A stretch of 38,566 nucleotides of DNA, taken from an uncultured Campylobacter sp. GTDB taxonomy: Bacteria > Campylobacterota > Campylobacteria > Campylobacterales > Campylobacteraceae. Below are positions 7,707 through 15,965 of this stretch, one piece after another. The notes below the pieces were generated by a model. It did no database searches. It saw nothing but the letters and a program-made list of their open reading frames with translations, and was not told where the DNA came from. How positions within the stretch are numbered: the first letter of the stretch is position 1; the number at the start of each line of letters is the position of its first letter. A program made the translations under genes and the position numbers. The stretch spans positions 1 through 38,566 of the forward strand of contig NZ_CALIST010000018.1 in NCBI RefSeq assembly GCF_938041645.1, read 5' to 3'.

Positions 7707-9530
7707 ATGAGCCTCGTAAAAAATATCGGCGCATTTTTAAAAGACAGATTTAGCCTCCTATCGGTATTTGACGGCGCGGTGCTAAACGCATACGTGCTAG
7801 TTTTAGTATTAAATTTAGCCCTCGGGTTGCTTCTTATCGCACGCGGCGGCGAGCTGCTCTCTGCGCAGGCGCTGTTTTTCGTGGCATATGCGATCTGCGG
7901 CGTGACAATAATTTTTTTCGCGCTTTACGCGCTTAGCTTTTACAGCGCCAGGCTATATAAAATTCTCGCCTTTGCGCTTCTGGCGATAAACGTGGTCTTT
8001 GCGATCGCTCAGATTTTTTTGATCTTTAGCCTGGAGCTTACCTACTCGCACGGCACGCTGGATGCGCTAGTGCAAACGACGCCCAAGGAGGCCTTCGAGT
8101 TCGCGCATGCGTTTTTAAATTTCAAGCTTATCGCGGCTTTTCTAGCACTTTTAGTATTCGTCATCGTCGCTCTTAGGCTTAGAGTGGGCCAGCGAGCGCG
8201 AATGAAGCTATGTCGCGCGATAAAGCTAGTCTTTCTGCTTAGCTTGCTCGTTTTTGCGGCACATGCGGCGTTTAAAAGCTACGTAGCCAAAAGCTCGAAA
8301 ATGCGCGCCAGCATCATAATCGCGCTAAATAAAATTCCGATTTATAACTTTGCTTTCGTTACGAAGGATTATTTCGGCGCCGATTTTAAAAGCGTGCGCG
8401 AGCTGCAAGCCGGATACCAAAGCATTTACGCCTCGCATTCACATAAAACCGCGCCAAACCGCATCTCAAACGTCGTTTTTATTATCGGAGAGAGCCTGCA
8501 GCGAAATTTCATGAGCCTATACGGCTACTATCTGCCCACCACACCGAATCTGCAAGCGCTTGAGCAAAGCGGAAATCTGATCGCTTTTAGCGACGTCGTC
8601 TCGCCGGGCGCCAAGACCAACGACGTGTTAAAATACGTGCTAAATTTCGGAAATTACGAGAGCGAAAAGCAGCGCCCGTGGAGCGCCAACCTCGACATCG
8701 TAAATCTCGCACGGCTGGCAAACTACGAGACCTTTTGGATCAGCAACCAGGAGCGCTACGGGCAGTGGGCGGTCGCAAGCGGCGCGAGCGCGCAGATGAC
8801 GGATTACTCGGACTTTACGAATCAAATCCCGGTTTACAAATACGCCTACTCGCTCGACGAAGTTATGCTTCCTAGCATAAAAAATTTCAAATCGGGCGCG
8901 AAAAGATCGCCTCTTGCGCGCAAGGACGAAAGCTCCGCCGCAGAGGTAAACGGCACGCAGAAAAAGGATAAATTTTTCATCCTTCATCTGATGGGCTCGC
9001 ACCCGAGCTACGAGTTTCGCTATCCAAAGAGTTTTGCTAAATTTAGCGCCGCGGATATTTCGCGCGAGCCGCTTGATGAGGGGCAGAAAAAAGAGCTCGC
9101 GCACTACCTAAACACCGTGGCTTACAACGATTTTATCCTGAGCGAAATTTATAAAATTTTTGCGAGCGACAACACGCTGATAGTCTATTTCAGCGACCAC
9201 GCCCAGAGCCTTTATCAATACCGCGGCAAGCTGATCCATGGCGGCATCAACCGCTTCACGCTCGAAATCCCGCTGATTTTCATGGCGTCGGATAAGTTCA
9301 AAGAGCAAAACGCTGATCTTTGGGCGCGCATCGCGGCAGCCAAAGACAGACCGTTTTTAAACGACGATCTCATCCACACGATCGCAGAAATTTTAGAGAT
9401 GACCGAGCTGCCCGAGTACGATCCCGCTCGCTCGGTGATCAATGCCGATTTCAATGCCTCGCGTCCGCGCATCATCGAGGGGGTCGATTACGATAAGGTT
9501 TACAAGCTGCAAAAGGAATTTGGCGAGTAA
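7707..9530 (+). CDS. Phosphoethanolamine transferase-type membrane sulfatase-fold protein
   Basis: A 607-residue protein. Five hydrophobic segments fill the first 190 residues, followed by a periplasmic alkaline-phosphatase/sulfatase domain. The nucleophile motif GESLQRNFMSLYGY begins at residue 261. EptA enzymes have threonine at the third position; here it is Ser263, as in CptA-type relatives. TTPNL follows, and the metal site is YFSDHAQS with a later HGG. Enzymes of this group move phosphoethanolamine from lipid donors onto lipid A, heptose, flagellin rod or glycans; C. jejuni EptC is the best-known campylobacter case. It is longer than EptC, with an extra charged stretch near residues 395-420. 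An AAGGA site precedes the ATG. Confidence 0.8.
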   Translation: MSLVKNIGAFLKDRFSLLSVFDGAVLNAYVLVLVLNLALGLLLIARGGELLSAQALFFVAYAICGVTIIFFALYALSFYSARLYKILAFALLAINVVFAIAQIFLIFSLELTYSHGTLDALVQTTPKEAFEFAHAFLNFKLIAAFLALLVFVIVALRLRVGQRARMKLCRAIKLVFLLSLLVFAAHAAFKSYVAKSSKMRASIIIALNKIPIYNFAFVTKDYFGADFKSVRELQAGYQSIYASHSHKTAPNRISNVVFIIGESLQRNFMSLYGYYLPTTPNLQALEQSGNLIAFSDVVSPGAKTNDVLKYVLNFGNYESEKQRPWSANLDIVNLARLANYETFWISNQERYGQWAVASGASAQMTDYSDFTNQIPVYKYAYSLDEVMLPSIKNFKSGAKRSPLARKDESSAAEVNGTQKKDKFFILHLMGSHPSYEFRYPKSFAKFSAADISREPLDEGQKKELAHYLNTVAYNDFILSEIYKIFASDNTLIVYFSDHAQSLYQYRGKLIHGGINRFTLEIPLIFMASDKFKEQNADLWARIAAAKDRPFLNDDLIHTIAEILEMTELPEYDPARSVINADFNASRPRIIEGVDYDKVYKLQKEFGE

Positions 9531-9537
9531 ATTTAGT

Positions 9538-9570
9538 GAAATTTTGCGCCTTTTAGCGGCGCAGAATTTC
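9538..9570 (+). terminator. Stem-loop after the phosphoethanolamine transferase gene
   Basis: GAAATTTTGCGCC pairs with GGCGCAGAATTTC (13 pairs, one G-U) across the loop TTTTAGC, starting 8 bases after the stop codon. The tail is only moderately U-rich (GCTTCTTAAAA), so it is a likely but not ideal intrinsic terminator. Confidence 0.5.
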
Positions 9571-10029
9571 GCTTCTTAAAATTTGCGCTCTTATCATCGC
9601 AAGCGCTCGCGCCTTAATTTAGCTTTCGCACGGGCGCGGCCGCATCAATTTTCACCGCCACAGGCTCTGAGACAAAATTTCTTGCCGTGAAATTCTGCCG
9701 AGTAAAATTCGGTTTTGCGGAATTTCAAATTTTGCGGCTAAAATTCCACGACGCAGAATTTTCCATGCGTTCACGAAATACAAAATTTGCGAAGCTCGTT
9801 CAAATAGCGAAATTTTAAAATTTCAGAATTTTAAAATTTGGCGGCGTTAAAATTTATACGCGCGGCACGAAATTCTACCGCTCAAATTTCACGACGTAAA
9901 ATTCCATAAAACAAAATTCTGCCGACAAATTCGGCCCGTAAATTTAAAATTTCAAAGCCGCGAAATTTTATACCATAAATCCCGCACACTAAAATTTAAA
10001 AGCGGCTCTTGCTATAAAATTCCGTGAGC
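9571..10029. other. Gene-free region saturated with AAATTT-type words
   Basis: No open frame with plausible coding content is seen on either strand. The stretch between the convergent genes is built from short words such as AAAATTT, GAATTTT and AAATTC separated by GC-rich spacers of about 8-15 bases. A hand count over 9531-10029 gives about 26 matches to RAATTY. Confidence 0.7.
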
Positions 10030-11346
10030 TCAATTTACGCTGCCGCAGCGATATTTGCCCGCTACGAAGGTGATTTTATCACGGATTTGAACGATCTGTC
10101 TTAGCGCCTCCGCCAAGAAATCCACATCGCTTTCGTCGTGGATAAATGAGAAGCTAGCCCGCACCCAAGCGGGTTTGCGCGACATTTGCGTATCGGGCTG
10201 TAAGCCGAGTAGATCAAAGCCGTAAGGTGCTGCACAGTCGCAGCCTGCGCGGGTCTGGATCTCAAATTTCTGCCCGAGCACCCCGGCTAGCGCGTCCGAG
10301 CCGAGTCCTTGCATATTAAAAGCAAAGATCGGCACGCGCGGCGCGGTGAGATTGCCGTAAATTTCAATCTCGGGGATTTTTGAAATTTCGCTTATGAAGC
10401 GCCTGCAAATCGCCTCTTCGCGCGATTTGATCGCCTCTAGTCCCACGCTTTTGCGAAGCTTTAGGGCAAGATAAGCTCGCACCAGCGCTATGATGCCCGG
10501 CGTGCCCGCTTCCTCCAAGCGCTCCTTATCTATTATGAAGCGCTGCGTCAGGGCGTCTGCGTATTTGATCGTGCCGCCTCCCGCAAACGTCGGCTCCTCG
10601 CCGCGCAAAAGCTCCTTTCGCACCGCCAAAATCCCGCTAGCGCCCACGCCGCCCAAAAGCTTGTGTGCGCCGAAAAACATGCCGTCGCAAAAGCTGGTAT
10701 CTACGTTTTCATGCGCGATGAGCGCGCTAGCGTCCACAAACAGCCGCCCGCCGTGCGACTTGAGCATCAAGTAAGCGCGCTTGTAGTCTATCTTAAGCCC
10801 CGTCACGTTTGATGCCGCGGTAAGCACGCCGTAAATTTCACGCCCTTTGTTTGCGGATAAAATTTCGCCCAAGCGCGCAAAATCCATCAGTCCGCTTGGA
10901 TCCGGCGGAACGCGCACGACCTCGCAAAGCCCCTGCCTTAGGCTGATCTCCACGGAATGGTGCTCAAAAGGCGAGATGATGAAAAGCGGCAGATCTTTTA
11001 GGCTCTCGCGCCGCAAGCCGAGCCTATCTCGCGTCGCGGGCGGCAGGTAGATGCCTAGAATTTCCCAGAGCTTCTTTATCGCCGCGGTCGCGCCAAAACC
11101 GCAGGAGATCAGGTAGTAGCGCTCCTCGCAGCCCAGAAGCTCTTTGATTTTCGCCCTTGCATTTTCGTAGTAATCGCTCGTAATCTCGGCGTTGGCTCCG
11201 CCTGCGGAGTGGACGTTGGCGTATGTTGCAAGCACGCGCTCGATCTCCGCTTCTATAGGGCGATACGCAAGGCCCGAGGCGGCGCAATCGAAGTATTTGA
11301 CCCCCTCTTTTAAGATGATATTTTCTTTGATCGTTTGAAAATCCAA
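10030..11346 (-). CDS. Class-V aminotransferase, cysteine-desulfurase-like
   Basis: A PLP-dependent enzyme of the NifS/CsdA superfamily, about 438 residues. It shows YFDCAASGLAY near the start, SPFEHHSVE in the middle, the Schiff-base lysine in FFGAHKLLGGVGASG, and a C-terminal RAGCDCAAPYG loop that resembles the cysteine loop of SufS-like desulfurases (R-x-G-x-x-C-A). I prefer the TTG at 11346 because GGAG lies 7 bases before it; a TTG 24 bases further upstream (11370) has no ribosome site. It could be a cysteine desulfurase, a selenocysteine-lyase-like enzyme, or another sulfur-transfer protein. No Fe-S assembly genes flank it. A selenium role is tempting given the selenoproteins nearby, but nothing here proves it. 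Confidence 0.75.
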   Translation of the reverse strand: MDFQTIKENIILKEGVKYFDCAASGLAYRPIEAEIERVLATYANVHSAGGANAEITSDYYENARAKIKELLGCEERYYLISCGFGATAAIKKLWEILGIYLPPATRDRLGLRRESLKDLPLFIISPFEHHSVEISLRQGLCEVVRVPPDPSGLMDFARLGEILSANKGREIYGVLTAASNVTGLKIDYKRAYLMLKSHGGRLFVDASALIAHENVDTSFCDGMFFGAHKLLGGVGASGILAVRKELLRGEEPTFAGGGTIKYADALTQRFIIDKERLEEAGTPGIIALVRAYLALKLRKSVGLEAIKSREEAICRRFISEISKIPEIEIYGNLTAPRVPIFAFNMQGLGSDALAGVLGQKFEIQTRAGCDCAAPYGFDLLGLQPDTQMSRKPAWVRASFSFIHDESDVDFLAEALRQIVQIRDKITFVAGKYRCGSVN

Positions 11347-11471
11347 AGCGCGACTCCAAAATTTTTGCAAATTATATCTAAACTCGCTAAAATTACGCCC
11401 GCAAGGAGGGCGAAATTTACGAGCTAAAAGACACTGCGCGAAATTTAGGCGATGCCGGTATCGACGCGATT

Positions 11472-12281
11472 TTGCAGTTTCATTTCGTATTTGACGAGAT
11501 AGGCTGTATAAGCGGCTACGCGGACGTTTTTGAAGCGATCGAAAATGAAATTTTGCTCTGCTTTGAACATCTCGGCGAGCGCTTTAAATTCGGCGGCGAG
11601 CACGAAGAGCAGATCAAAAAAGCGCTGATGAAATTTGCTAGAAGCGACCGTAAAAAAATAGGAATTTCAAAAATCTTGCCGCGGTTTACGGCGCAAAAAA
11701 TCACTGCAGATCTCATAAACGCGAAGTTTTTAATCACCGAAAAATCAAGCGAGCAAAGGGCGCAAAAAGAGCGCAAAAACGACCGCCTCCCGCGTGCGCT
11801 GCGCCGCTACCATATCACGGACAAGGTCCATTTTAGCAGCAACTTTGCAAGATTTTGGTTTAGATTTATCGAGCCGAACCTGCCCGCGCTGCGACGCGGC
11901 GAAATAGGGCGCGTGCTAAGCCTGATCAAAGCGGATTTCAACGCCTACGCGGGGCTCGGGTTTGAAATTTTAAGCAAAGAACTGCTCGCGAAGTATCTAA
12001 ATTTAGAGATCTCGCAAATTTCAAGCTTTTGGAACAAAGAGGTCGAGATCGACATCTACGCGAAATTTGAGAGCTTTTGCGTCGCGGGCGAGTGCAAATA
12101 CAAGGAGCGAAAAATTTCAAAAAACGTGCTAAACGAGCTAATGCTAAAATGCGAAAAAGCGTGCCTCACGCCCGATCTGCTCGCACTGTTTTCCAAAAGC
12201 GGCTTTAGCGGCGAGCTAGCAAGCCTAAAAAGCGATAAAATTTTACTCTTTTCGCTCGAGGATTTTAAAATTTTACTTTGA
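11472..12281 (+). CDS. DUF234-like protein, start uncertain
   Basis: 269 residues from the TTG at 11472. The C-terminal two-thirds look like the DUF234 region found in archaeal-type ATPase relatives: YHITDKVHFSSNFARFWFRFIEPN, then FEILSKELL, and a restriction-nuclease-like pattern with EVEIDIYA and GECKYKE (D...E-x-K). No P-loop is present. The annotated TTG has no ribosome site. The frame stays open upstream to 11391, and a strong AAGGAGGG at 11403-11410 sits 4 bases before an in-frame ATT at 11415, which would add 19 residues of plausible protein sequence. The function is unknown; the nuclease-like reading is inference. Confidence 0.65.
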   Translation: MQFHFVFDEIGCISGYADVFEAIENEILLCFEHLGERFKFGGEHEEQIKKALMKFARSDRKKIGISKILPRFTAQKITADLINAKFLITEKSSEQRAQKERKNDRLPRALRRYHITDKVHFSSNFARFWFRFIEPNLPALRRGEIGRVLSLIKADFNAYAGLGFEILSKELLAKYLNLEISQISSFWNKEVEIDIYAKFESFCVAGECKYKERKISKNVLNELMLKCEKACLTPDLLALFSKSGFSGELASLKSDKILLFSLEDFKILL

Positions 12282-12756
12282 GCTGCGCGCCAAAAAAGCC
12301 TCTAGAATATGGCGCGAGCGAGCGGTATGCCGCAAGCAAACGAATGAGGCGTTAATGACGAATACGCTATCTACGGGCGGCACGGGCAGAGCATAGGTAA
12401 GCGCAAGGCATGGCAGACGCGCTATCTATAGACGGCATGAAGGTGTGTTTGAGCGCGGACGGCGACGCTATGGATAGGCAGACAGCGCGCCATTAGAGGC
12501 GCACTATGGCAGCAAATTTTAAACACAATCTGCAAGCAGAAAATCCGCCAAGCGCCAAATGTGAGTTTTTAAAATTCTATCACTAAATTTTAGCACAGGT
12601 TTGGACGGCTACGTCACCCACGCACAAATCAGCCACTTGCGAATTTCCCGCGACTATTGATAAGCAAACACTCGCTATATGTAAGCAAACTCGCGCCACT
12701 GCAAAACCGCAACTATTCATAAACAAATCTCGCGCCCTGAATTCCATAAATTTAAA
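12282..12756. other. Gene-free region, GC-rich and repeat-like
   Basis: No gene is recognised between the convergent DUF234-like and DsbC/G-like genes. From 12282 to about 12510 the sequence is GC-rich and has no AATT word at all, unlike the other gaps. CGCTAT occurs at 12365, 12420 and 12466, each followed by a related tract (CTACGGGCGGCA, CTATAGACGGCA, GGATAGGCAGAC), suggesting decayed tandem units. Confidence 0.5.
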
Positions 12757-13497
12757 CTATTTTTTCACCTTGATCACGTATGGCACCGATTTGATCACGC
12801 CTTTGGAAAACAGCGTCTTGGTGTCCGCATATACGGCGTCAAGCTCGGCTTTTGAGACGTCCGCATCGCTTACCTGCGCGTCCTTGTTATAGTATTTCTC
12901 GATCACGTCGATCGCACCCTTTTGATCGCTCGGAGAGAGGGTTTTTAGATGCTTTAAAATCAGCGCCGATTTGATAAACGCGCTCTTGCCGTGCACCGGC
13001 GCAAAGATCAATTTTACGTTGCTGTTGCGAAGATGCTTCGTGATTCTCTTCATCTCCTCGGCGCAATACGGGCATTCCGGATCGCCCACGATGTAGGTCA
13101 CGTAGGGATTATTTTTATCAAACGACTCGATATAGGCAAATCTCGCGGGATCTATGCTCTTTAGCAACTCAAGTGCGGCGGCGTCCCTGGCGTCCTTTAA
13201 AATTTGAGTTCTCATCTTAAATAGCGCCGCATCCGCCGCGTCTGCAAGCTTAGGATCCTCAGTTACTGCCACTAGGCTTTTGCCGTCGTCGCTGGCTAAA
13301 AACGCTTCTTTTTTATCGCCCAAGCGGACGATTAGTAAATTTAGCCCGTTTATCGAGTTTAGTTTGTCGATCGAGATGAGCTGAGCGTTTTTATCATTTA
13401 GACTTTGCTTTAGGTTTTTTACGAACTCCGCTTCGTTCGCATTCGCACCGAGCACAAAAGCCGCACACGCAGCCAAAACGTAGATGAGTTTTTTCAT
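12757..13497 (-). CDS. Periplasmic thiol:disulfide interchange protein, DsbC/DsbG-like
   Basis: A 246-residue protein with a signal peptide (MKKLIYVLAACAAFVLGANA, cleavage near residue 20-21). Residues about 25-100 match the dimerisation-type N-terminal domain of DsbC/G. The thioredoxin domain follows, with the redox motif C142-P-Y-C145 in GDPECPYCAEEM and the cis-proline loop KSVPYVI near the end. It would isomerise or reduce disulfides in the periplasm. The 88-base gap to efp holds divergent promoters for both genes. Ribosome site GGGAGGGAAG precedes the ATG. Confidence 0.82.
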   Translation of the reverse strand: MKKLIYVLAACAAFVLGANANEAEFVKNLKQSLNDKNAQLISIDKLNSINGLNLLIVRLGDKKEAFLASDDGKSLVAVTEDPKLADAADAALFKMRTQILKDARDAAALELLKSIDPARFAYIESFDKNNPYVTYIVGDPECPYCAEEMKRITKHLRNSNVKLIFAPVHGKSAFIKSALILKHLKTLSPSDQKGAIDVIEKYYNKDAQVSDADVSKAELDAVYADTKTLFSKGVIKSVPYVIKVKK

Positions 13498-13524
13498 AGC
13501 TTCCCTCCCCTTAAAATTTCGCCA

Positions 13525-13530
13525 ATTATA
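13525..13530 (-). promoter_or_regulatory. -10 box of the DsbC/G-like gene
   Basis: On the minus strand this reads TATAAT within TTGATATAATTG, 28 bases upstream of the start codon. It sits back to back with the efp -10 box in the same short gap. Confidence 0.55.
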
Positions 13531-13551
13531 TCAATTTAAAATAAAATTTGT

Positions 13552-13557
13552 TATAAT
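13552..13557 (+). promoter_or_regulatory. -10 box of efp
   Basis: TATAAT inside TTGTTATAATCG, 28 bases upstream of the efp ATG, behind A+T-rich DNA. The spacing and context fit a campylobacter housekeeping promoter. Confidence 0.6.
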
Positions 13558-13585
13558 CGCGCCTCATTAATTTAAGGAGAAATTT

Positions 13586-14152
13586 ATGGCTTATTCAATG
13601 GGCGATCTAAAAAAAGGTCTAAAAATCGAGGTGGACGGAATTCCGTTTAAAATCATAGAATACCAACACGTAAAACCGGGCAAAGGACCTGCTTTCGTGC
13701 GCGTTAAAATAAAATCTTTTATAGATGGCAAGGTGCTTGAAAAGACCTTCCACGCCGGCGATAAATGCGAGGCGCCAAACCTCGAAGACAAGCAGATGCA
13801 GTATCTCTACGACGACGGCGAGGCGTGTCAGTTTATGGATACCGATAGTTACGAACAGATCGCGATCAGCGATGAGGACGTGGGCGAGGCGAAAAAATGG
13901 ATGCTTGACGGCATGATGGTGGACATTATGTTTTACAACGGCAAGGCGATCGGCGTCGAGGTTCCGCAGGTGGTGGAGCTTAAGATCGTAGAAACCGCGC
14001 CGAATTTCCGCGGCGATACGCAGGGCAGCAATAAAAAGCCCGCCACGCTTGAGACGGGCGCCGTGGTGCAGATCCCATTTCACGTGCTCGAAGGCGAGGT
14101 CATCCGCGTAGATACCGTCCGCGGCGAGTATATCGAAAAAGCAAACAAATAA
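13586..14152 (+). CDS. efp: Translation elongation factor P
   Basis: A 188-residue protein with the three-domain EF-P layout: KOW-like N-domain (residues 1-65), then two OB domains. It relieves ribosome stalling at proline runs. The tip loop VKPGKGPAF carries Lys33, the residue equivalent to the modified Lys34 of E. coli EF-P. The C-terminal signature IRVDTVRGEYIEKA is present. The ATG has an AAGGAG ribosome site 6-7 bases upstream. It is monocistronic, with its own promoter and a perfect terminator. Confidence 0.96.
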   Translation: MAYSMGDLKKGLKIEVDGIPFKIIEYQHVKPGKGPAFVRVKIKSFIDGKVLEKTFHAGDKCEAPNLEDKQMQYLYDDGEACQFMDTDSYEQIAISDEDVGEAKKWMLDGMMVDIMFYNGKAIGVEVPQVVELKIVETAPNFRGDTQGSNKKPATLETGAVVQIPFHVLEGEVIRVDTVRGEYIEKANK

Positions 14153-14160
14153 CTTCTCTA

Positions 14161-14188
14161 TTTTTGCGAAATTTTGATTTCGCAAAAA
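14161..14188 (+). terminator. Intrinsic terminator of efp
   Basis: A perfect 12-bp stem (TTTTTGCGAAAT with ATTTCGCAAAAA) closes a TTTG loop, beginning 8 bases after the efp stop, then TTCCTCTTTCTTTT. The A/U-rich ends make it potentially active in both directions. Confidence 0.8.
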
Positions 14189-14385
14189 TTCCTCTTTCTT
14201 TTAAAATTTATAAACTCCAGACGATAAATTTAAACCGCATCGGTTGCGTAAATTTGATTAAAATAGCTTTTTGAATTCGCCGAAATGCGAGATCATTTAA
14301 TCTAAATTTTGCGTAGCGCTGATTTGGCAAAATTTAAAATGGTTTTATGATTAAATTTACGGATATGAAATTTGAGTATAAAAAC

Positions 14386-14419
14386 GCCCGAAAGCAAATC
14401 TTGCGACCCGCTTTCGGGC
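14386..14419 (-). terminator. Intrinsic terminator of the SelW-like selenoprotein gene
   Basis: On the minus strand GCCCGAAAGC, a 14-base loop, GCTTTCGGGC, then GTTTTTAT. It begins 6 bases after the TAG stop at 14426, which supports that gene being a real, separately transcribed unit. Confidence 0.75.
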
Positions 14420-14425
14420 TTTGAG

Positions 14426-14659
14426 CTAGGCTGCAACTTTAATTAGATTTAAAATTTCACCTTCACTTGGGAAACGAGGCTTAGCAAAATCTTTATTGAA
14501 GAAAAGCTTTCTGCCGTCAACTTCTACTAGAAAGTCTCCGCTGCCACCAGGGGCCAACTCGACAACTGCATCCTTATAGACGCTTGTTATTTCATCTCTC
14601 ACACGGAGAGCTTGCGGTCTATAAGATCAAGAATTACAATAAGTAATTACGACCTTCAT
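14426..14659 (-). CDS. SelW/Rdx-family selenoprotein (UGA decoded as Sec)
   Basis: A 77-residue protein if the in-frame TGA at 14627-14629 is read as selenocysteine. It begins MKVVITYCNSU, giving a CxxU redox motif (Cys8, Sec11) after the first beta strand, exactly where the SelT/SelW/SelH (Rdx) family has CxxC or CxxU. Later family blocks are VVELAPGGSGDFLVEVDG and PRFPSEGEI near the end. Members are small thioredoxin-like redox proteins. An AAGGA ribosome site lies 6 bases before the ATG, a -10 box lies upstream and a strong terminator follows. A hairpin 16 bases after the UGA is a good SECIS candidate. Without Sec decoding only 10 residues would be made. The sequence is conserved in feel throughout, so a decayed gene is unlikely. 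Confidence 0.88.
14596..14610 (-). promoter_or_regulatory. Predicted SECIS hairpin in the SelW-like gene
   Basis: In the message, CUCUC pairs with GAGAG around the loop CGUGU. The stem starts 16 bases after the UGA, within the usual distance for bacterial SECIS elements, and the loop has the G-U pair that SelB typically needs. Confidence 0.65.
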
Positions 14660-14686
14660 CTTTATTCCTTTCTAAAAAAGTGCCAC

Positions 14687-14692
14687 ATTGTA
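14687..14692 (-). promoter_or_regulatory. -10 box of the SelW-like gene
   Basis: On the minus strand, TACAAT in the context TTGCTACAATGT, 27 bases before the ATG, with A+T-rich DNA upstream. Confidence 0.5.
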
Positions 14693-14810
14693 GCAAAACT
14701 AACTTAAATTTTAATATAAAAGTTGAGATTCCGCACGGCGTAGCGTTTAAAATTTACGAGCATATTTCGCAGTTTGCAAAGTTTTAAATTTTGCTGCCGC
14801 GGGCTCAAGG

Positions 14811-15519
14811 CTAGTCCTCAAATTTTAAAATTTCATCGTAGCAGAGATAAAAATCGCAACCGCGCGCATGGAATTTTTTATCGTCGTGAAAGTGCCCGAA
14901 ATACCACCGCTTAGGTCTTACGAGCTCAAAGATCTGCTCTAAATACTCAGACGTTTTATCGAAAGTACTTTTGCCGCACCAGAGGTATTCTTTTAAAAAT
15001 TTAATCGCAAATCCCGGCGCCGTGTGGCTTAGCACCGCATCGATCCGCCCACCCGCGGCGATGAAATCGTGTGCATTTTGCATAGCGTAGCTAAACTCCT
15101 CCTCGCTCGGAATCTCGCGCGCCCACCAGCTAAGCCCCGGTATCCGATGCGCCTTATCGACGCTAAGCGCGCCGCCGAAGCATAAAAAGCGCCGCCCCGC
15201 AATCTCGTAAATTTCGCCGCGTCGCAACCAAAAAATATTTTCGCCGCCCACGCTCACGGTGCCGCCGAATTTTCGCTCGCGCGGCAGTTCGTAGAGCATA
15301 TCGAAATTTTCGTGGTTGCCGTCGATAAAAAGAAGCGTGCCGGGGAGGTATTTTTCTATGTTTTTGCAAGCCAGAAATTCATCTCTACTCACTCCAAAAT
15401 AGCCCGAAATCCCCGAGCATGATGACGAAATCATCGGCGCTAAGCCCGCTAGTAAAGGCTTTGTTCGTTATTTTGCCAATCTCGTTTATGCCGTGCGTAT
15501 CGCCACAAAGACATATCAT
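14811..15519 (-). pseudogene. Metallophosphoesterase, broken by one frameshift
   Basis: Read with one base removed near 15385-15390, this gives a 235-residue calcineurin-type phosphoesterase. The first frame starts at 15519 (ATG, AAGGA ribosome site) and holds the first two metal motifs: ICLCGDTHG and IMLGDFGLFWSE. It then hits TAG at 15385-15387. The second frame continues directly with RDEFLACKNIEKY, then IDGNHENFD (third motif), LSHTAP and FGHFHDD (last metal histidines). A conventional start inside the second frame (15434) would yield 207 residues lacking the D-x-H and GD motifs, so it should be inactive. The break is in GTGAGTAGAGATG, not in a homopolymer. It is either a real recent mutation or an assembly error; the rest looks undamaged. 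Confidence 0.8.
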
Positions 15520-15965
15520 CTGCTTCCTTTTTTGCTTCCCTTTAAATTTAGCTCACCGCGCTTTGTCGCAGCCCGTGCGAATGAAATTTTAAGCGCTAAA
15601 TTTTACGCAGCACACACGTCACACAGACCTTTCGCCCCTAGCCGTAGCCACATAAATTTAATCCAAATTAAAAGCGTAAATTTAGGCGACGTATTTTAAA
15701 AGCGCGGGCATCGAGCCTGTCGCCGCACAAATTTAAAGCCGCGGCCTCTAATCTTAAATTTCGCGGCGCGGATCTAAGCGGCGAAATCCGAGTAGGCGCA
15801 GCTTTGCTTACTGCCGCTAAATTTTAAATTTAGCGACGGACTTTGTAAATTTATAGCGAACTGTATAAATTCTGCGGCAGATTGTGCAATTTCCACAAAG
15901 AGCTTTGTAAATTTCAACTAACTTTATAAATTCCACGGCTAACCGCCTAAATTTAAAGATTAATT
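15520..15965. other. Gene-free region
   Basis: No gene is supported. The sequence is a string of AAATTT-type words alternating with GC-rich spacers. Phrases such as TTTGTAAATTT and TTTATAAATTCC recur between 15840 and 15950, giving a loose, degenerate repeat. The short open frames lack a ribosome site. Confidence 0.55.

Noticed and set aside
8640..9104. Leftward 154-residue open frame inside the phosphoethanolamine transferase gene
   Set aside because: Arg/Ala/Val-rich shadow translation with no family features, fully inside a convincing gene.
13619..14185. Leftward 188-residue open frame opposite efp
   Set aside because: It mirrors efp almost end to end, has no recognisable domain or ribosome site, and efp is certain; long antisense frames are expected from its codon use.
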